DNA from: Ruminococcus sp.
Lineage (GTDB): Bacteria > Bacillota > Clostridia > Oscillospirales > Ruminococcaceae
Direction: 5' to 3'
Assembly (NCBI GenBank): GCA_015066935.1
Contig: SVNK01000013.1
Location: 1 to 41,376 of the forward strand
DNA length: 41,376 bases
Shown here: one piece after another, positions 16,268-25,957 of the stretch
Layout of the letters: each line of letters opens with the position of its first letter
Position numbering within the stretch: position 1 is the stretch's first letter
Program-made: the position numbers and the translations under genes
The notes under the pieces: generated by a model
The model's database searches: none
Told to the model about the DNA's origin: nothing
What the model saw: only the letters and a program-made list of their open reading frames with translations

Positions 16268-17329
16268 ATGCACTTTAATCTTAAAAGAATCACTTCGCTT
16301 TTAGTTGCATCAGCTATAGCTATCCCTGTTTTATCGGGGAATACCGTCTATAACGCAATAAATCCTGTTGCCGCTGAAAACAACGGCTTCAGCTCAGAAG
16401 AAATAAAGGATTCAACTGTAAAACCTACACTTTCCGTCAGCTGTATTGAACTTTCATACGAGGAAGCAATTTTAAATCCTGTTCAGGAGCTGAGCATTTC
16501 TGTAAGTGGTGCCGATGCTAAATATTCCGTTACCGGTATTCATGTCTACTGGGACGAAAGGCTCACTCCCGTTACAAACGATAACGGTTTTTATGCACAA
16601 GGCGGCGAAGCTGTAGATCGTCTCATCAAGTCGTATTACAACCTTGAAAACGGTTTTTTTGCTGCCACATCTTATTTTTCCGATTTGGGCAGAGATGGCG
16701 AAATGTATACATTCAAACTTGAACTTCCGAAGAATATCAAGGGCGGTGAAATCTTTGAGGTTTCTATAGTTTATGAAGAAAATGATATCTGCGGCGACCT
16801 CTTCACAAACGCTCTTGATGATGAAAATGGCAAGCTTATGCAGGCTTGGACATTCACTAAAGGAATTAAAAACGGCTACATAAAAATTGCAGCTCCCGCT
16901 ACTTCCACTACGTCCACTTCAACGACTACTTCCACTACAACTACAACTTCTACAACTTCTACAACGACAACAACAACTACATCTACTACTACATCTACTA
17001 CCACCTCAAAAACTACTACATCTACTACTTCAAAGACCACTACTTCAACTACAACCACACTCCCTCCCGTTGTTGAAACCATTCTCTACGGTGATGTTGA
17101 CTTCGATAGCAAAATTGCAGCGTCCGACGCTTCTCTCACACTTGTGGAATACGCTGACCGTGCTTCAGGCAAGAGCTCATTCAGCGATAAGCAGTTCAAA
17201 GCATGCGATGTAAATGAAGATGCAAAAATCGGTGCCGATGATGCTGCAAATATCCTTGAATTCTATTCATATCTTGCAGGCAACGGTACTGAAAAAGATA
17301 TGAAAAAATGGTTTGAAAGTCTCAGATAA
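16268..17329 (+). CDS. Secreted cohesin-like domain, Thr/Ser linker and dockerin (adaptor scaffoldin-like)
   Basis: A 353-residue exported protein with a signal peptide of about 36 residues ending near NPVAA. Residues about 55-205 look like a ruminococcal cohesin: the two beta motifs ISVSGADAKYSVTGIHVYW and MYTFKLELPKNIKGGEIFEVS, and the typical closing AWTFTKGIKNGYIKI. A Thr/Ser/Lys linker of about 55 residues leads to a dockerin with two calcium loops (YGDVDFDSKIAASDASL and CDVNEDAKIGADDAAN). One cohesin plus one dockerin is the layout of adaptor scaffoldins such as ScaC of R. flavefaciens, which change which enzymes bind a scaffold. A sugar-binding domain of similar fold is the alternative for the N-terminal module. 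AAGGAGG precedes ATG 16268. Confidence 0.82.
   Translation: MHFNLKRITSLLVASAIAIPVLSGNTVYNAINPVAAENNGFSSEEIKDSTVKPTLSVSCIELSYEEAILNPVQELSISVSGADAKYSVTGIHVYWDERLTPVTNDNGFYAQGGEAVDRLIKSYYNLENGFFAATSYFSDLGRDGEMYTFKLELPKNIKGGEIFEVSIVYEENDICGDLFTNALDDENGKLMQAWTFTKGIKNGYIKIAAPATSTTSTSTTTSTTTTTSTTSTTTTTTTSTTTSTTTSKTTTSTTSKTTTSTTTTLPPVVETILYGDVDFDSKIAASDASLTLVEYADRASGKSSFSDKQFKACDVNEDAKIGADDAANILEFYSYLAGNGTEKDMKKWFESLR
16898..17058. repeat. Low-complexity ACT/ACA/TCT codon repeat in the cohesin-dockerin linker
   Basis: About 160 bp of ACNACNTCNAC-type repeats code the Thr/Ser linker. It is the plus-strand counterpart of the tract in the transglutaminase gene 3.5 kb away and could recombine with it. 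Confidence 0.9.
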
Positions 17330-17341
17330 ATCAATTATAGC

Positions 17342-17519
17342 TAAGGCAATACCGCACAAAGCTTGTGCGAAAGATGCGAAGTCAGTTTTTTCGTAAGATT
17401 GTACAGAAATTTCGCAGGCATACTGCCGTATGTCAAGGAATTTCTGTGCAGGATGACGAAAAAAATGCAAGCAGATTTTGTGCAAAGTCGTCAGGCGTGC
17501 TTTGTGCGGTGTTGCCTTA
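17342..17519. mobile_element. MITE-like element: 178-bp imperfect long inverted repeat
   Basis: The two ends match as inverted repeats over 21 bp with one difference (TAAGGCAATACCGCACAAAG at the left, TAAGGCAACACCGCACAAAG from the right). The match resumes inside: TTTTTTCGT and ACAGAAATT appear in the same order in both arms. The whole piece can fold into one long hairpin and has no coding capacity, as expected of a miniature inverted-repeat element or a dispersed palindromic repeat. No clear target duplication is visible. Confidence 0.7.
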
Positions 17520-17521
17520 AT

Positions 17522-17559
17522 AAAGGCAGCACTGCAATTATATGCGGTGCTGCCTTTTT
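17522..17559. terminator. Terminator between the cohesin-dockerin gene and copA
   Basis: AAAGGCAGCAC pairs with GTGCTGCCTTT around a 14-nt loop, followed by TTT on the plus strand. It lies between converging genes, right next to the inverted-repeat element. Confidence 0.8.
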
Positions 17560-17576
17560 CGTATAGATTTATGCGA

Positions 17577-20063
17577 TTATTCAATTCCTGTAACAGTGTA
17601 GTCCTGAGCTTCGATAATACTTTTCAGCTCTTCGTCCGAAATCTCACCGTTAAGCACAACCACAGCTGTTCCGCTTGTATGGCTTACCTCTGCCGAATCA
17701 ACCTGCTCAAGAGCCTCCAGAATCTTCTTGACTCTTGCCTCACAGTGACCGCACATCATACCTTCAATTCTGATTGTCTTTTTCATTATTGCAACTTCCT
17801 TTTCATTGGTTTTTGTTATTTCACAACAGCTTTTGCTGTCATCAAATCTTATTAAATTCAGTCTCAGGGCATTCGTAACAACAAACAGACTCGAAAGACT
17901 CATTGCCGCTGCACCAAGCATCGGATTAAGATTCAGTCCGAATGCCGAAAAAGCGCCTGCCGCTATCGGAATGCACACCACATTGTAAAAGAATGCCCAA
18001 AAGAGATTGCCCTTGATAGTTTTCAAAGTCGCCCTGCTAAGCTTAATCGCATTTACAACATCTCCGAGGCGGCTGTTGACGAGTACAACCCCTGCCGCAT
18101 CAATAGCAATATCTGTGCCTGCTCCGATTGCCACACCGACATCTGCACTCGTAAGAGCAGGTGCATCGTTGATTCCGTCCCCGACCATCGCAACCATGCC
18201 TTTCCCTTTCAGCCGACTGATTACTGCTTCCTTTTCATGCGGAAGAACCTCGGAAACTACCTCATCAACTCCGACAAGTCCGCCTATTGCATTTGCGGTA
18301 CGCTTATTATCGCCTGTGACCATAACAACATGGATTCCCGATTTTTTCAGCTCCGCAACAGCTTCGATACTGTCAGACTTGACGGTATCGGCAATTGCAA
18401 TCATACCAAGAAGAACTCCGCTTCTGACAAAAAGAACGGGCGTTTTTCCCTCATCGGCAAAACGTGCCGCCTCCGTCTTTACAGAGGTACTGATTTCGGT
18501 CAGAGTTTCCATGAACGCAAAACTTCCTCCGCTTACTTCCTCATCATTTATTACAGCAGAAAGTCCATTACCCGTGAAAGTTCTGAAATCCGTAACCTTA
18601 TCAATCACAGCTCCCTTTTCTTTTCCGTATCGGATAATCGCCTTTGCAAGGGGATGTTCGCTGTTGTATTCAAGGGAATATGCAGCACGTATAAGCTCAT
18701 CGGCGGAAGTCCTTCCAAAAGGAAGAATATCCGTTACCTCCGGCTCTCCCTTTGTAATCGTCCCCGTCTTATCAAGCGCAACTGTATTTACTCTGCCCAT
18801 CTGCTCAAGAGATTCGGCGGTTTTAAACAGTATACCGTTTTTTGCACCAATTCCGTTTCCTACCATAATTGCAACAGGCGTTGCAAGTCCCAAAGCGCAC
18901 GGACACGAAATTACAAGCACCGATATTCCCCTGTTCAGAGCAAATCCGAAGCTCTCACCGAGAATCAGCCATACCGCAATCACAATAAATGCAATTACGA
19001 TAACCGCAGGTACAAATATTCCCGAAACCTTGTCTGCTGTTTTTGCAATCGGAGCCTTTGTCGCCGACGCATCACTGACCATTCTGATAATCTGTGACAG
19101 AGTTGTATCCTCTCCGATTCTTGCAGCACGGCATTTAAGCATTCCCGATTGATTAATTGTAGCGGCAGAAACACTGTCGCCCTCTGTCTTGTCAACAGGG
19201 ATACTCTCACCTGTAAGTGCCGATTCATTGACCGCACTGTTTCCTTCAAGTACAATACCATCGGCAGCTATACGCTCACCCGGGCGGACTACAAATATAT
19301 CGCCGATATTAAGCTGTTCTACAGGCAAAACACTTTCCTCGCCGTCACGGATTACAGTAACCGTTTTCGGTGCAAGTTCCGCAAGGGATTTCAGAGCATC
19401 TGTCGTTCTGCCCTTTGAGTACGCTTCAAGAAGCTTTCCGACAGTAATCAGAACTAGTATCATCGCTGCCGATTCAAAATATAAACCGTGAAGATATTCA
19501 TGAGCTTTTTCGGGATTGGCGGTCATAGCAAACAGTCTGTATACGCTGTAACCGAAAGACGCTGCCGAACCCATTGATACAAGCGTATCCATGTTCGGAG
19601 AACGATGCAATACTCCCTTGAAGCCGTTTACGAAGAATTTCTGATTGATGACCATGACCGTAATAGCAAGGAGCATCTGTGTAATTCCGATTGCAACAGA
19701 ATTGCCATCCAGAAATGACGGAAGCGGAAAATGAAGCATATTATGCCCCATTGAAATGTACATAAGCACAATCAGAAAACCGATAGACGATACCAGTCTG
19801 CGTTTCATGTGTGATATCTCAGACGATACTTCGTTGTCGGGTGATTTTGATTTTTCCTCCGATTCACCGTAAGGAACTGCTCCGTAGCCGGCAGCTTCTA
19901 CAGCGTCAATTACGGTACTGTCAGCAACGTCTCCCGTAATTACCATGGAGTTCATGAGCAGGTTTACCGAGCACGACTCCACTCCCGATAAGGCTGAAAC
20001 TGCCTTTTCAACACGTGCACTGCATGCAGCACAGCTCATACCTGTTACTTTATACTTTTTCAT
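17577..20063 (-). CDS. copA: Copper-translocating P1B-type ATPase with N- and C-terminal metal-binding domains
   Basis: An 828-residue membrane ATPase that exports Cu(I). An N-terminal HMA domain carries the CAAC metal site (residues 10-13), the core has eight membrane helices with the transport motif CPC (ISCPCALGLATP), the phosphorylation motif DKTGTITKGEP, and GDGINDAPAL in the hinge. An extra HMA domain closes the protein with MCGHCEARV, in effect a CopZ-like chaperone fused to the C-terminus. It starts 2 bp after the stop codon of the MBL gene upstream, so the two are co-transcribed from the 20.9-kb promoter. No CsoR or CopY regulator is visible nearby. Confidence 0.95.
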   Translation of the reverse strand: MKKYKVTGMSCAACSARVEKAVSALSGVESCSVNLLMNSMVITGDVADSTVIDAVEAAGYGAVPYGESEEKSKSPDNEVSSEISHMKRRLVSSIGFLIVLMYISMGHNMLHFPLPSFLDGNSVAIGITQMLLAITVMVINQKFFVNGFKGVLHRSPNMDTLVSMGSAASFGYSVYRLFAMTANPEKAHEYLHGLYFESAAMILVLITVGKLLEAYSKGRTTDALKSLAELAPKTVTVIRDGEESVLPVEQLNIGDIFVVRPGERIAADGIVLEGNSAVNESALTGESIPVDKTEGDSVSAATINQSGMLKCRAARIGEDTTLSQIIRMVSDASATKAPIAKTADKVSGIFVPAVIVIAFIVIAVWLILGESFGFALNRGISVLVISCPCALGLATPVAIMVGNGIGAKNGILFKTAESLEQMGRVNTVALDKTGTITKGEPEVTDILPFGRTSADELIRAAYSLEYNSEHPLAKAIIRYGKEKGAVIDKVTDFRTFTGNGLSAVINDEEVSGGSFAFMETLTEISTSVKTEAARFADEGKTPVLFVRSGVLLGMIAIADTVKSDSIEAVAELKKSGIHVVMVTGDNKRTANAIGGLVGVDEVVSEVLPHEKEAVISRLKGKGMVAMVGDGINDAPALTSADVGVAIGAGTDIAIDAAGVVLVNSRLGDVVNAIKLSRATLKTIKGNLFWAFFYNVVCIPIAAGAFSAFGLNLNPMLGAAAMSLSSLFVVTNALRLNLIRFDDSKSCCEITKTNEKEVAIMKKTIRIEGMMCGHCEARVKKILEALEQVDSAEVSHTSGTAVVVLNGEISDEELKSIIEAQDYTVTGIE

Positions 20064-20064
20064 A

Positions 20065-20853
20065 CTAAATATTTATCACCTGTCCCGAAGCAATATAATT
20101 CAGTTCTTTTTTCATTTTTGTCCTGAGAATCCGATACTGTTCCTCTCCGGTGCAATGGCAGGTGTAATACTCTGTTCTGACTGAATCAAGCTTTTCCGCA
20201 GCATCACACAACATCGGATTATCCGCAATCGGTTCCTGCTTCATAAAATGGAAACCTCCTACAAGTATATCAGGTTCAAACCAGTTCACAATATTAATGA
20301 TTCCCCTGTGAGAACATCCGCTTATCAGGTAAGTTTTTCCATTTTCTGTAATTTTCAGATACTGCTCATGTCTGAATGTATCGGGAGCAACAACTCCGTC
20401 GCATTCAGCACTCAGTCCTGCACTGTCAATCGGATAGAAAAGCTCCCTGTTATTTGACGAGAAAATCTCAATGGTATCAGAAATTCTAAGATACTCACCC
20501 GCCTTGACAATCTGCTCACTTGATTCAAGCTCCTTGTCAAGACCGATGTATTTTCCCGTTGCATTGAACTGATTCCCGAATGCGTATTCAGAAACATATA
20601 TCTTCGCCTTTGAATTAATATTCATGAAGTTTCTCATTCCGCCGCCGTGGTCATAGTGACCGTGTGAAAGAACAGCAATATCAGTCTTGGACAAATCAAT
20701 TCCGTGAAGCTGAGCATTCTTTATAAAAACGTCACTTATCCCCATATCAAACAGGATTTTAGTGTCATTGGTCTCAATATACAACGACAATCCGTGCTCC
20801 GAATAGTATTTGTCACTGTATAACGTATCTTCACACAGACAAGTAATCTTCAT
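20065..20853 (-). CDS. MBL-fold metallo-hydrolase (methanopterin-synthase-like family)
   Basis: A 262-residue metallo-beta-lactamase fold protein. The metal motif HGHYDHGGG, a later His (SGCSHRGI) and the closing HCTGEEQY segment are intact. The layout matches the family annotated as 7,8-dihydropterin-6-methyl-4-(beta-D-ribofuranosyl)-aminobenzene-5'-phosphate synthase, a name that in bacteria rarely reflects the real substrate. It leads a two-gene operon with copA; a metal link is possible but unproven. AAAGGTG precedes ATG 20853. Confidence 0.88.
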   Translation of the reverse strand: MKITCLCEDTLYSDKYYSEHGLSLYIETNDTKILFDMGISDVFIKNAQLHGIDLSKTDIAVLSHGHYDHGGGMRNFMNINSKAKIYVSEYAFGNQFNATGKYIGLDKELESSEQIVKAGEYLRISDTIEIFSSNNRELFYPIDSAGLSAECDGVVAPDTFRHEQYLKITENGKTYLISGCSHRGIINIVNWFEPDILVGGFHFMKQEPIADNPMLCDAAEKLDSVRTEYYTCHCTGEEQYRILRTKMKKELNYIASGQVINI

Positions 20854-20892
20854 ATTAATTCCACACCTTTCATCTTGTTAGTATATACTTAT

Positions 20893-20921
20893 ATTATACA
20901 TCTCTTTTCATGAATTGTCAA
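20893..20921 (-). promoter_or_regulatory. Sigma-A promoter of the MBL-copA operon
   Basis: Minus-strand TTGACA (20916-20921) and TATAAT (20893-20898), 17-bp spacer: a full consensus promoter, 40 bp before the MBL start. The remaining interval to 21045 holds no other recognised signal. Confidence 0.9.
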
Positions 20922-21045
20922 TAAACCGCAGTATTCCGAATTATCAGGTATCCCCCGATATTACGCAGAATTATTGTAGTTTTGAATAAAAAAGCCCCTG
21001 TATATAGCCGATTATCGGTTGAATTGTCATTTTTTTTCAAATTTC

Positions 21046-21074
21046 TTGACAAATCACTTCAAAGGGTATATAAT
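21046..21074 (+). promoter_or_regulatory. Sigma-A promoter of the HU operon
   Basis: TTGACA (21046-21051), 17 bp, TATAAT (21069-21074): full consensus, in line with the high expression expected for HU. Confidence 0.92.
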
Positions 21075-21110
21075 TCAATTGTAAAAATACAGTTGTAGGA
21101 GGATATTACA

Positions 21111-21386
21111 ATGACAAAAACAGAATTAATCAGCGCTGTTGCTGAAAAGACAGATTGCACTAAGAAGTGTGCAGAGGCTACTGTAAACGCAGTAATTGCT
21201 ACAATCACAGACGCTCTCGTAAGCGGTGAAAAGGTTTCAATCGTAGGCTTCGGCACTTTCGAAGTTCGTGACCGTAAGGAGAAGCAGGTTATCAATCCTC
21301 AGACTAAGGAAAAGATGATTGCTCCCGCTTCAAAGGCTCCTGCTTTCAAGGCAGGACAGGCTCTCAAGAGCGCTGTTAACAAGTAA
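21111..21386 (+). CDS. hup: HU-family DNA-binding protein
   Basis: A 91-residue histone-like protein that bends and compacts DNA as a dimer. The family signature GFGTFEVRDRKEKQVINPQTKE, with the DNA-inserting Pro region on the beta arm, is intact, and length is normal (about 90). TGTAGGAGG precedes the start. Eighteen bases separate it from the next gene, also a basic protein, so both nucleoid-type proteins share one transcript. Confidence 0.97.
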   Translation: MTKTELISAVAEKTDCTKKCAEATVNAVIATITDALVSGEKVSIVGFGTFEVRDRKEKQVINPQTKEKMIAPASKAPAFKAGQALKSAVNK

Positions 21387-21404
21387 TTAAGGAGGAAATC
21401 AATT

Positions 21405-21824
21405 ATGCCAAGAGGAAAGAAAACTACAGCCGCTGCTGAGGAAACAGCAGTTACTGCTGCTCCTGCTGCAGAAGCTCCCGTAAAGGAAGAGACTCCCGTT
21501 GCAGAAACTAAGGCTCCCGCTGCTGAGAAAAAGGCTCCCGCAAAGAAGACTGCTGCCAAGAAGACAGCTGATAAGAAGCCCGCTGCTAAAAAAGCTCCCG
21601 CAAAGAAGCCTGCCGCTAAGAAGACAGCTGCAAAGAAAGAGACTGCTGAGACCGTTTACATTCAGTTCAACGGTGCAGAGGTTACTTCTGCCGGTCTCAT
21701 CGAAAGAGCTAAGGCTGAGTCCGGTATCAAGTCCCCCTCTAAGGTTGACGTTTACGTTAAGCCCGAGGAAAACATGGTTTACTATGTTATCGACAATAAT
21801 CCCGGAAGCTTCTCTCTTTCATAA
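21405..21824 (+). CDS. Lys/Ala-rich histone H1-like N-terminus with DUF6465-type domain
   Basis: A 139-residue protein. Residues about 5-80 are Ala, Lys, Pro and Glu repeats such as AAKKTAAKK and APAKKPAAKK, similar to eukaryotic H1 tails and bacterial Hc1-like proteins; the tail is acidic first and then strongly basic. Residues about 83-139 form a small folded domain (VYIQFNGAEVTSAGLIERA ... KVDVYVKPEENMVYYVIDN) matching what I know as DUF6465. Co-transcription with HU suggests a nucleoid role, which is inferred. AAGGAGG lies before the ATG. The repeats are a likely site of length variation. Confidence 0.8.
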   Translation: MPRGKKTTAAAEETAVTAAPAAEAPVKEETPVAETKAPAAEKKAPAKKTAAKKTADKKPAAKKAPAKKPAAKKTAAKKETAETVYIQFNGAEVTSAGLIERAKAESGIKSPSKVDVYVKPEENMVYYVIDNNPGSFSLS

Positions 21825-21880
21825 GTTCCGAATAAATTATAAATAAGCGTCTGCTTCATTGCAGCGTTTTAAAGAATTCA

Positions 21881-21922
21881 AGCCGCAGTTTTCTGTTTTT
21901 TACCGGATTACTGCGGCTTTTT
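21881..21922 (+). terminator. Terminator of the HU operon
   Basis: AGCCGCAGT pairs with ACTGCGGCT across a 20-nt loop, followed by TTTTT; it ends just before the next promoter. Confidence 0.85.
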
Positions 21923-21925
21923 CTG

Positions 21926-21954
21926 TTGACAAATTTTATGCATTAATATATAAT
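21926..21954 (+). promoter_or_regulatory. Sigma-A promoter for the HEAT-like/GNAT pair
   Basis: TTGACA (21926-21931), 17-bp spacer, TATAAT (21949-21954), 46 bp before ATG 22001. Confidence 0.9.
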
Positions 21955-22000
21955 ATTTATAAGATGAATAAGATTTGTAAATTACAGGAGTGAATTTATA

Positions 22001-22423
22001 ATGTTTTTCTTGAAATCATCATTTGATAATATAAGACATGAAAATGATAACTATAACAGAGAAGTATTGATTGCAACTACTTCAAGAATTTTCGGAGAAA
22101 ATATTTCTCGCAGACAATTAAAGAAAAGAGCAAGACTTTGGTATGCTGCAGATCATCTAATAAACGTCAATTTATTAGATAAGCTATCCCGTTCTCCATA
22201 TGTCGAAGTTAGGGAAAGTGTAGCGGAAAATGTACATACATCGACGGAAACTCTTGAGACATTACTTCAAGATGAATATTTTCAAGTTAGAGAAACGGCT
22301 ATTTTAAATCAAAATTCACCATTATCAAAGATATATGATATGCTTAATGATAATCATGAAGATGTTCGTAGAGCAGCGGAACTTAGGCTTCAATCAGAAA
22401 AACTAACAAATTCCAATTTATAG
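22001..22423 (+). CDS. Small helical-repeat (HEAT/LRV-like) protein of unknown function
   Basis: A 140-residue protein that I do not recognise by name. Residues about 55-130 contain two or three helical repeats with the pattern DKLSRSPYVEVRESVAEN, ETLLQDEYFQVRETAILN and YDMLNDNHEDVRRAAELR; the recurring V-R-x-x-[AV] resembles leucine-rich variant or HEAT-type repeats, usually protein-binding surfaces. The N-terminal 50 residues are basic. Codon use is more A/T-rich than that of neighbours, suggesting a recent arrival. CAGGAG lies before the ATG, and the next gene follows after 9 bp. Confidence 0.7.
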   Translation: MFFLKSSFDNIRHENDNYNREVLIATTSRIFGENISRRQLKKRARLWYAADHLINVNLLDKLSRSPYVEVRESVAENVHTSTETLETLLQDEYFQVRETAILNQNSPLSKIYDMLNDNHEDVRRAAELRLQSEKLTNSNL

Positions 22424-22432
22424 GAGAATTCT

Positions 22433-22891
22433 ATGTGTATTATCTGCAAAGCAACGTATGACGATTTACAGGAAATATTGCAGCTCCAATACCTCGCCTA
22501 CCAAACCGAGGCAGCTCTGTTCGGAAACAAAGAAATACCCCCGCTTAAACAGACTCTTGATGAAGTTGTTGAAGAGTTCAACAGCGGAATCATTCTTAAA
22601 ATGATTGATGAAAACAACAGGATAATCGGCTCTGTGCGTGCAAACGAACTCGACGGAACCGTATATATCGGGAAGCTTATGGTCCACCCAGACTACAGAC
22701 GCAGAGGCTTCGCTTCAAGACTCATGACAGAAATCGAAAACCATTTTCCGAATAAAAGATATGAGCTTTTTACAAGTACAAGAAGCATCGATAATATCAG
22801 GCTGTACACAAGACTCGGTTACAAAATCTTTGACAGTAAAGTTATTGATGATGAACTCGAATTTGTCTTTATGGAAAAAGTCTGCAACTAA
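22433..22891 (+). CDS. GNAT-family N-acetyltransferase
   Basis: A 152-residue acetyl-CoA-dependent acyltransferase. Strand and helix order fits GNAT, with the acetyl-CoA pyrophosphate loop in VHPDYRRRGFASRLM (R-R-x-G-F-A) and the late NIRLYTRLGYKIF motif. The substrate cannot be predicted. TATAGGAG precedes the ATG; it is second in the two-gene operon started at 22001. Confidence 0.9.
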   Translation: MCIICKATYDDLQEILQLQYLAYQTEAALFGNKEIPPLKQTLDEVVEEFNSGIILKMIDENNRIIGSVRANELDGTVYIGKLMVHPDYRRRGFASRLMTEIENHFPNKRYELFTSTRSIDNIRLYTRLGYKIFDSKVIDDELEFVFMEKVCN

Positions 22892-22953
22892 TCTATATGT
22901 ACAGAATAACGTATTTCTCGACCGTTTCTATTCATTTTGTAATATATCTGATA

Positions 22954-22982
22954 TTGACTTTTAACCATTTCCGTTGTATAAT
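22954..22982 (+). promoter_or_regulatory. Sigma-A promoter of smpB
   Basis: TTGACT (22954-22959) and TATAAT (22977-22982) with 17-bp spacing, 24 bp before the smpB start. Confidence 0.88.
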
Positions 22983-23005
22983 ATATTAGGTAAGGAGTTG
23001 AGAAC

Positions 23006-23470
23006 ATGAGATCCAAAGGCACTAAAAAAATCGCCGAAAACAGAAAAGCACATCACGATTACTTCGTGCTTGAAACCTATGAGGCCGGTATCGAACTTGT
23101 CGGAACTGAAGTAAAATCCATTCGTCAGGGTACTGTTAACCTTAAGGACTCATGGTGCGCTATTGACCACGGCGAGCTCTTCGTCAGAGGTATGCACATC
23201 TCCCCTTACGAAAAAGGTAACATCTTCAACCGTGATCCCCTGAGAGTACGTAAACTCCTCATGCACAAGCGTGAAATAAACAAGCTCTTCGGAACTGTCA
23301 AGCAGGACGGTCTTTCTCTTATTCCTTTAAGTCTCTATTTTAAGGACTCCAGAGTAAAGGTTCAGGTGGGTCTTTGCAAAGGTAAAAAACTCTACGATAA
23401 ACGTCAGGATGCTGCTAATCGTGACGCTAAACGTGAAATCGACAGAAATATCAAATCACGGAATCAGTAA
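23006..23470 (+). CDS. smpB: SsrA-binding protein SmpB
   Basis: A 154-residue RNA-binding protein that delivers tmRNA to stalled ribosomes. Typical segments: [37 protein letters not shown] and the basic C-terminal tail [21 protein letters not shown], which enters the mRNA channel. It lies 26 bp before ssrA, so both parts of the trans-translation system are side by side. Confidence 0.98.
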   Translation: MRSKGTKKIAENRKAHHDYFVLETYEAGIELVGTEVKSIRQGTVNLKDSWCAIDHGELFVRGMHISPYEKGNIFNRDPLRVRKLLMHKREINKLFGTVKQDGLSLIPLSLYFKDSRVKVQVGLCKGKKLYDKRQDAANRDAKREIDRNIKSRNQ

Positions 23471-23496
23471 GTCGTTACTCCATCTTTATTCATTAT

Positions 23497-23867
23497 GGGG
23501 GCGTAAAGGTTTCGACGGGGATTCTGAAGTGTGATAAGCGAGCGGAGCTGCGGTGTAATCTCCTTAAACTGCACCACGTTTAAATATAAACGCTACAAAT
23601 AATATTTCAGTATCTAGCAATAGAGCACTGGTAGCTGCTTAAGTCAGCTTCTGTCCTGTGATTGAGTACCGTGGCTTTCACATGGGCATCGACTAACGGT
23701 GAACGATCCTGCGGAGTGTCCGTTCCGCTTGATTGTATTCGGACTACCTGAGTTCTCAGCCCGTTTATCGGCGGTCCTCTCAGGGAACTAAAAAAGGTAA
23801 AATACGCTCGTAGAAAGTTGCATGGATGGGTTTTCGGACAGGGGTTCAATTCCCCTCGCCTCCACCA
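23497..23867 (+). ncRNA. ssrA: tmRNA (SsrA)
   Basis: 371 nt. The 5' end GGGGGCG pairs with CGCCTCC before the encoded ACCA; GTAAAGGTTTCGACGGGG and GGTTCAATTCCCC are the tRNA-like landmarks. The tag frame can be read from GCT at 23592 to TAA at 23640-23642: A-T-N-N-I-S-V-S-S-N-R-A-L-V-A-A, ending in the protease-recognised ALVAA. The resume codon is assigned from frame and ending only. The mobile block starts 28 bp after the CCA, consistent with the known use of ssrA as an integration site. Confidence 0.95.
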
Positions 23868-23895
23868 TCTCTGTTGTACAAAATAGATGACAGAC

Positions 23896-23933
23896 CAAAA
23901 AAGTCCGATTTATCGTGGCTGAATTAGGGAACA
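23896..23933 (+). repeat. Left 38-bp imperfect inverted repeat of mobile block A
   Basis: Matches the reverse complement of 36106-36143 at 30 of 38 positions without gaps: CAAAAAAGTCCGA (13), ATCGTG (6), TG and TAGGGAACA (9) are identical. Its inner end overlaps a small palindrome, GAATTA-9 nt-TAATTC (23921-23941). Confidence 0.85.
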
Positions 23934-23946
23934 CTTAATTCAAGAT

Positions 23947-23979
23947 AGTGGATAGCAGAAGTGCTATCCACTTTTCTTT
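23947..23979 (+). terminator. Terminator beyond ssrA, inside the left inverted-repeat end
   Basis: A perfect 11-bp stem (AGTGGATAGCA with TGCTATCCACT), GAAG tetraloop and TTTTCTTTT tail. It could end ssrA transcription and also face the converging recombinase gene. Confidence 0.85.
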
Positions 23980-23987
23980 TGTGTGGA

Positions 23988-25604
<1,617 letters not shown>

Positions 25605-25690
25605 TTACCTTCCTTTCCGTCCTTGCGGACTATGCCAAACCGATTGTGCTACCAACAGGATACCACAACCGATCCGACAAGTCCAGTCTT

Positions 25691-25873
25691 TTACGAAACT
25701 TTTTGCATTTCCTGTTCCATGAGGTATCTGAGCTTATCCTCAGCGGTTTCCTTTGCCTGTGCATCAAACACATCATGCACATAATAGATCGTGCCTTCGA
25801 TTTTCACATAATGTGCGTTTTCTTTGTGCTCTCGTTTCTGAAATTCATAAGCCTTAAGATTCGTTTTCTTCAA
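25691..25873 (-). CDS. Small element-encoded protein, TTG start (60 aa)
   Basis: A 60-residue charged protein, not recognised: KKTNLKAYEFQKREHKENAHYVKIEGTIYYV type sequence followed by a helix rich in Glu, Lys and Ala. The start is TTG at 25873 with AAAGGAG 11 bp upstream. The leader AAGGAGTGTGATGCCA is identical to the one in front of mobC, so the two genes share a duplicated translation start region. Small proteins of this position occur beside recombinases in Tn4451-like elements, but I cannot assign a role. Confidence 0.55.
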   Translation of the reverse strand: MKKTNLKAYEFQKREHKENAHYVKIEGTIYYVHDVFDAQAKETAEDKLRYLMEQEMQKVS

Positions 25874-25957
25874 TTGGCATCACACTCCTTTTTCTGATTC
25901 CTGTTTGATTCGTGTGATTCATTTTGATCCCCCCTTCATAGATAATTTGATTGGGTA

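Noticed and set aside
18007..19152. 381-residue plus-strand ORF inside copA
   Set aside because: A shadow of the P-type ATPase: Ser/Ile/Pro-rich, no ribosome site, no domain.
23881..23940. Duplicated ssrA 3' end as attachment site
   Set aside because: No second copy of the tmRNA 3' sequence occurs up to the right edge, so an ssrA-directed tyrosine-integrase junction cannot be shown here.
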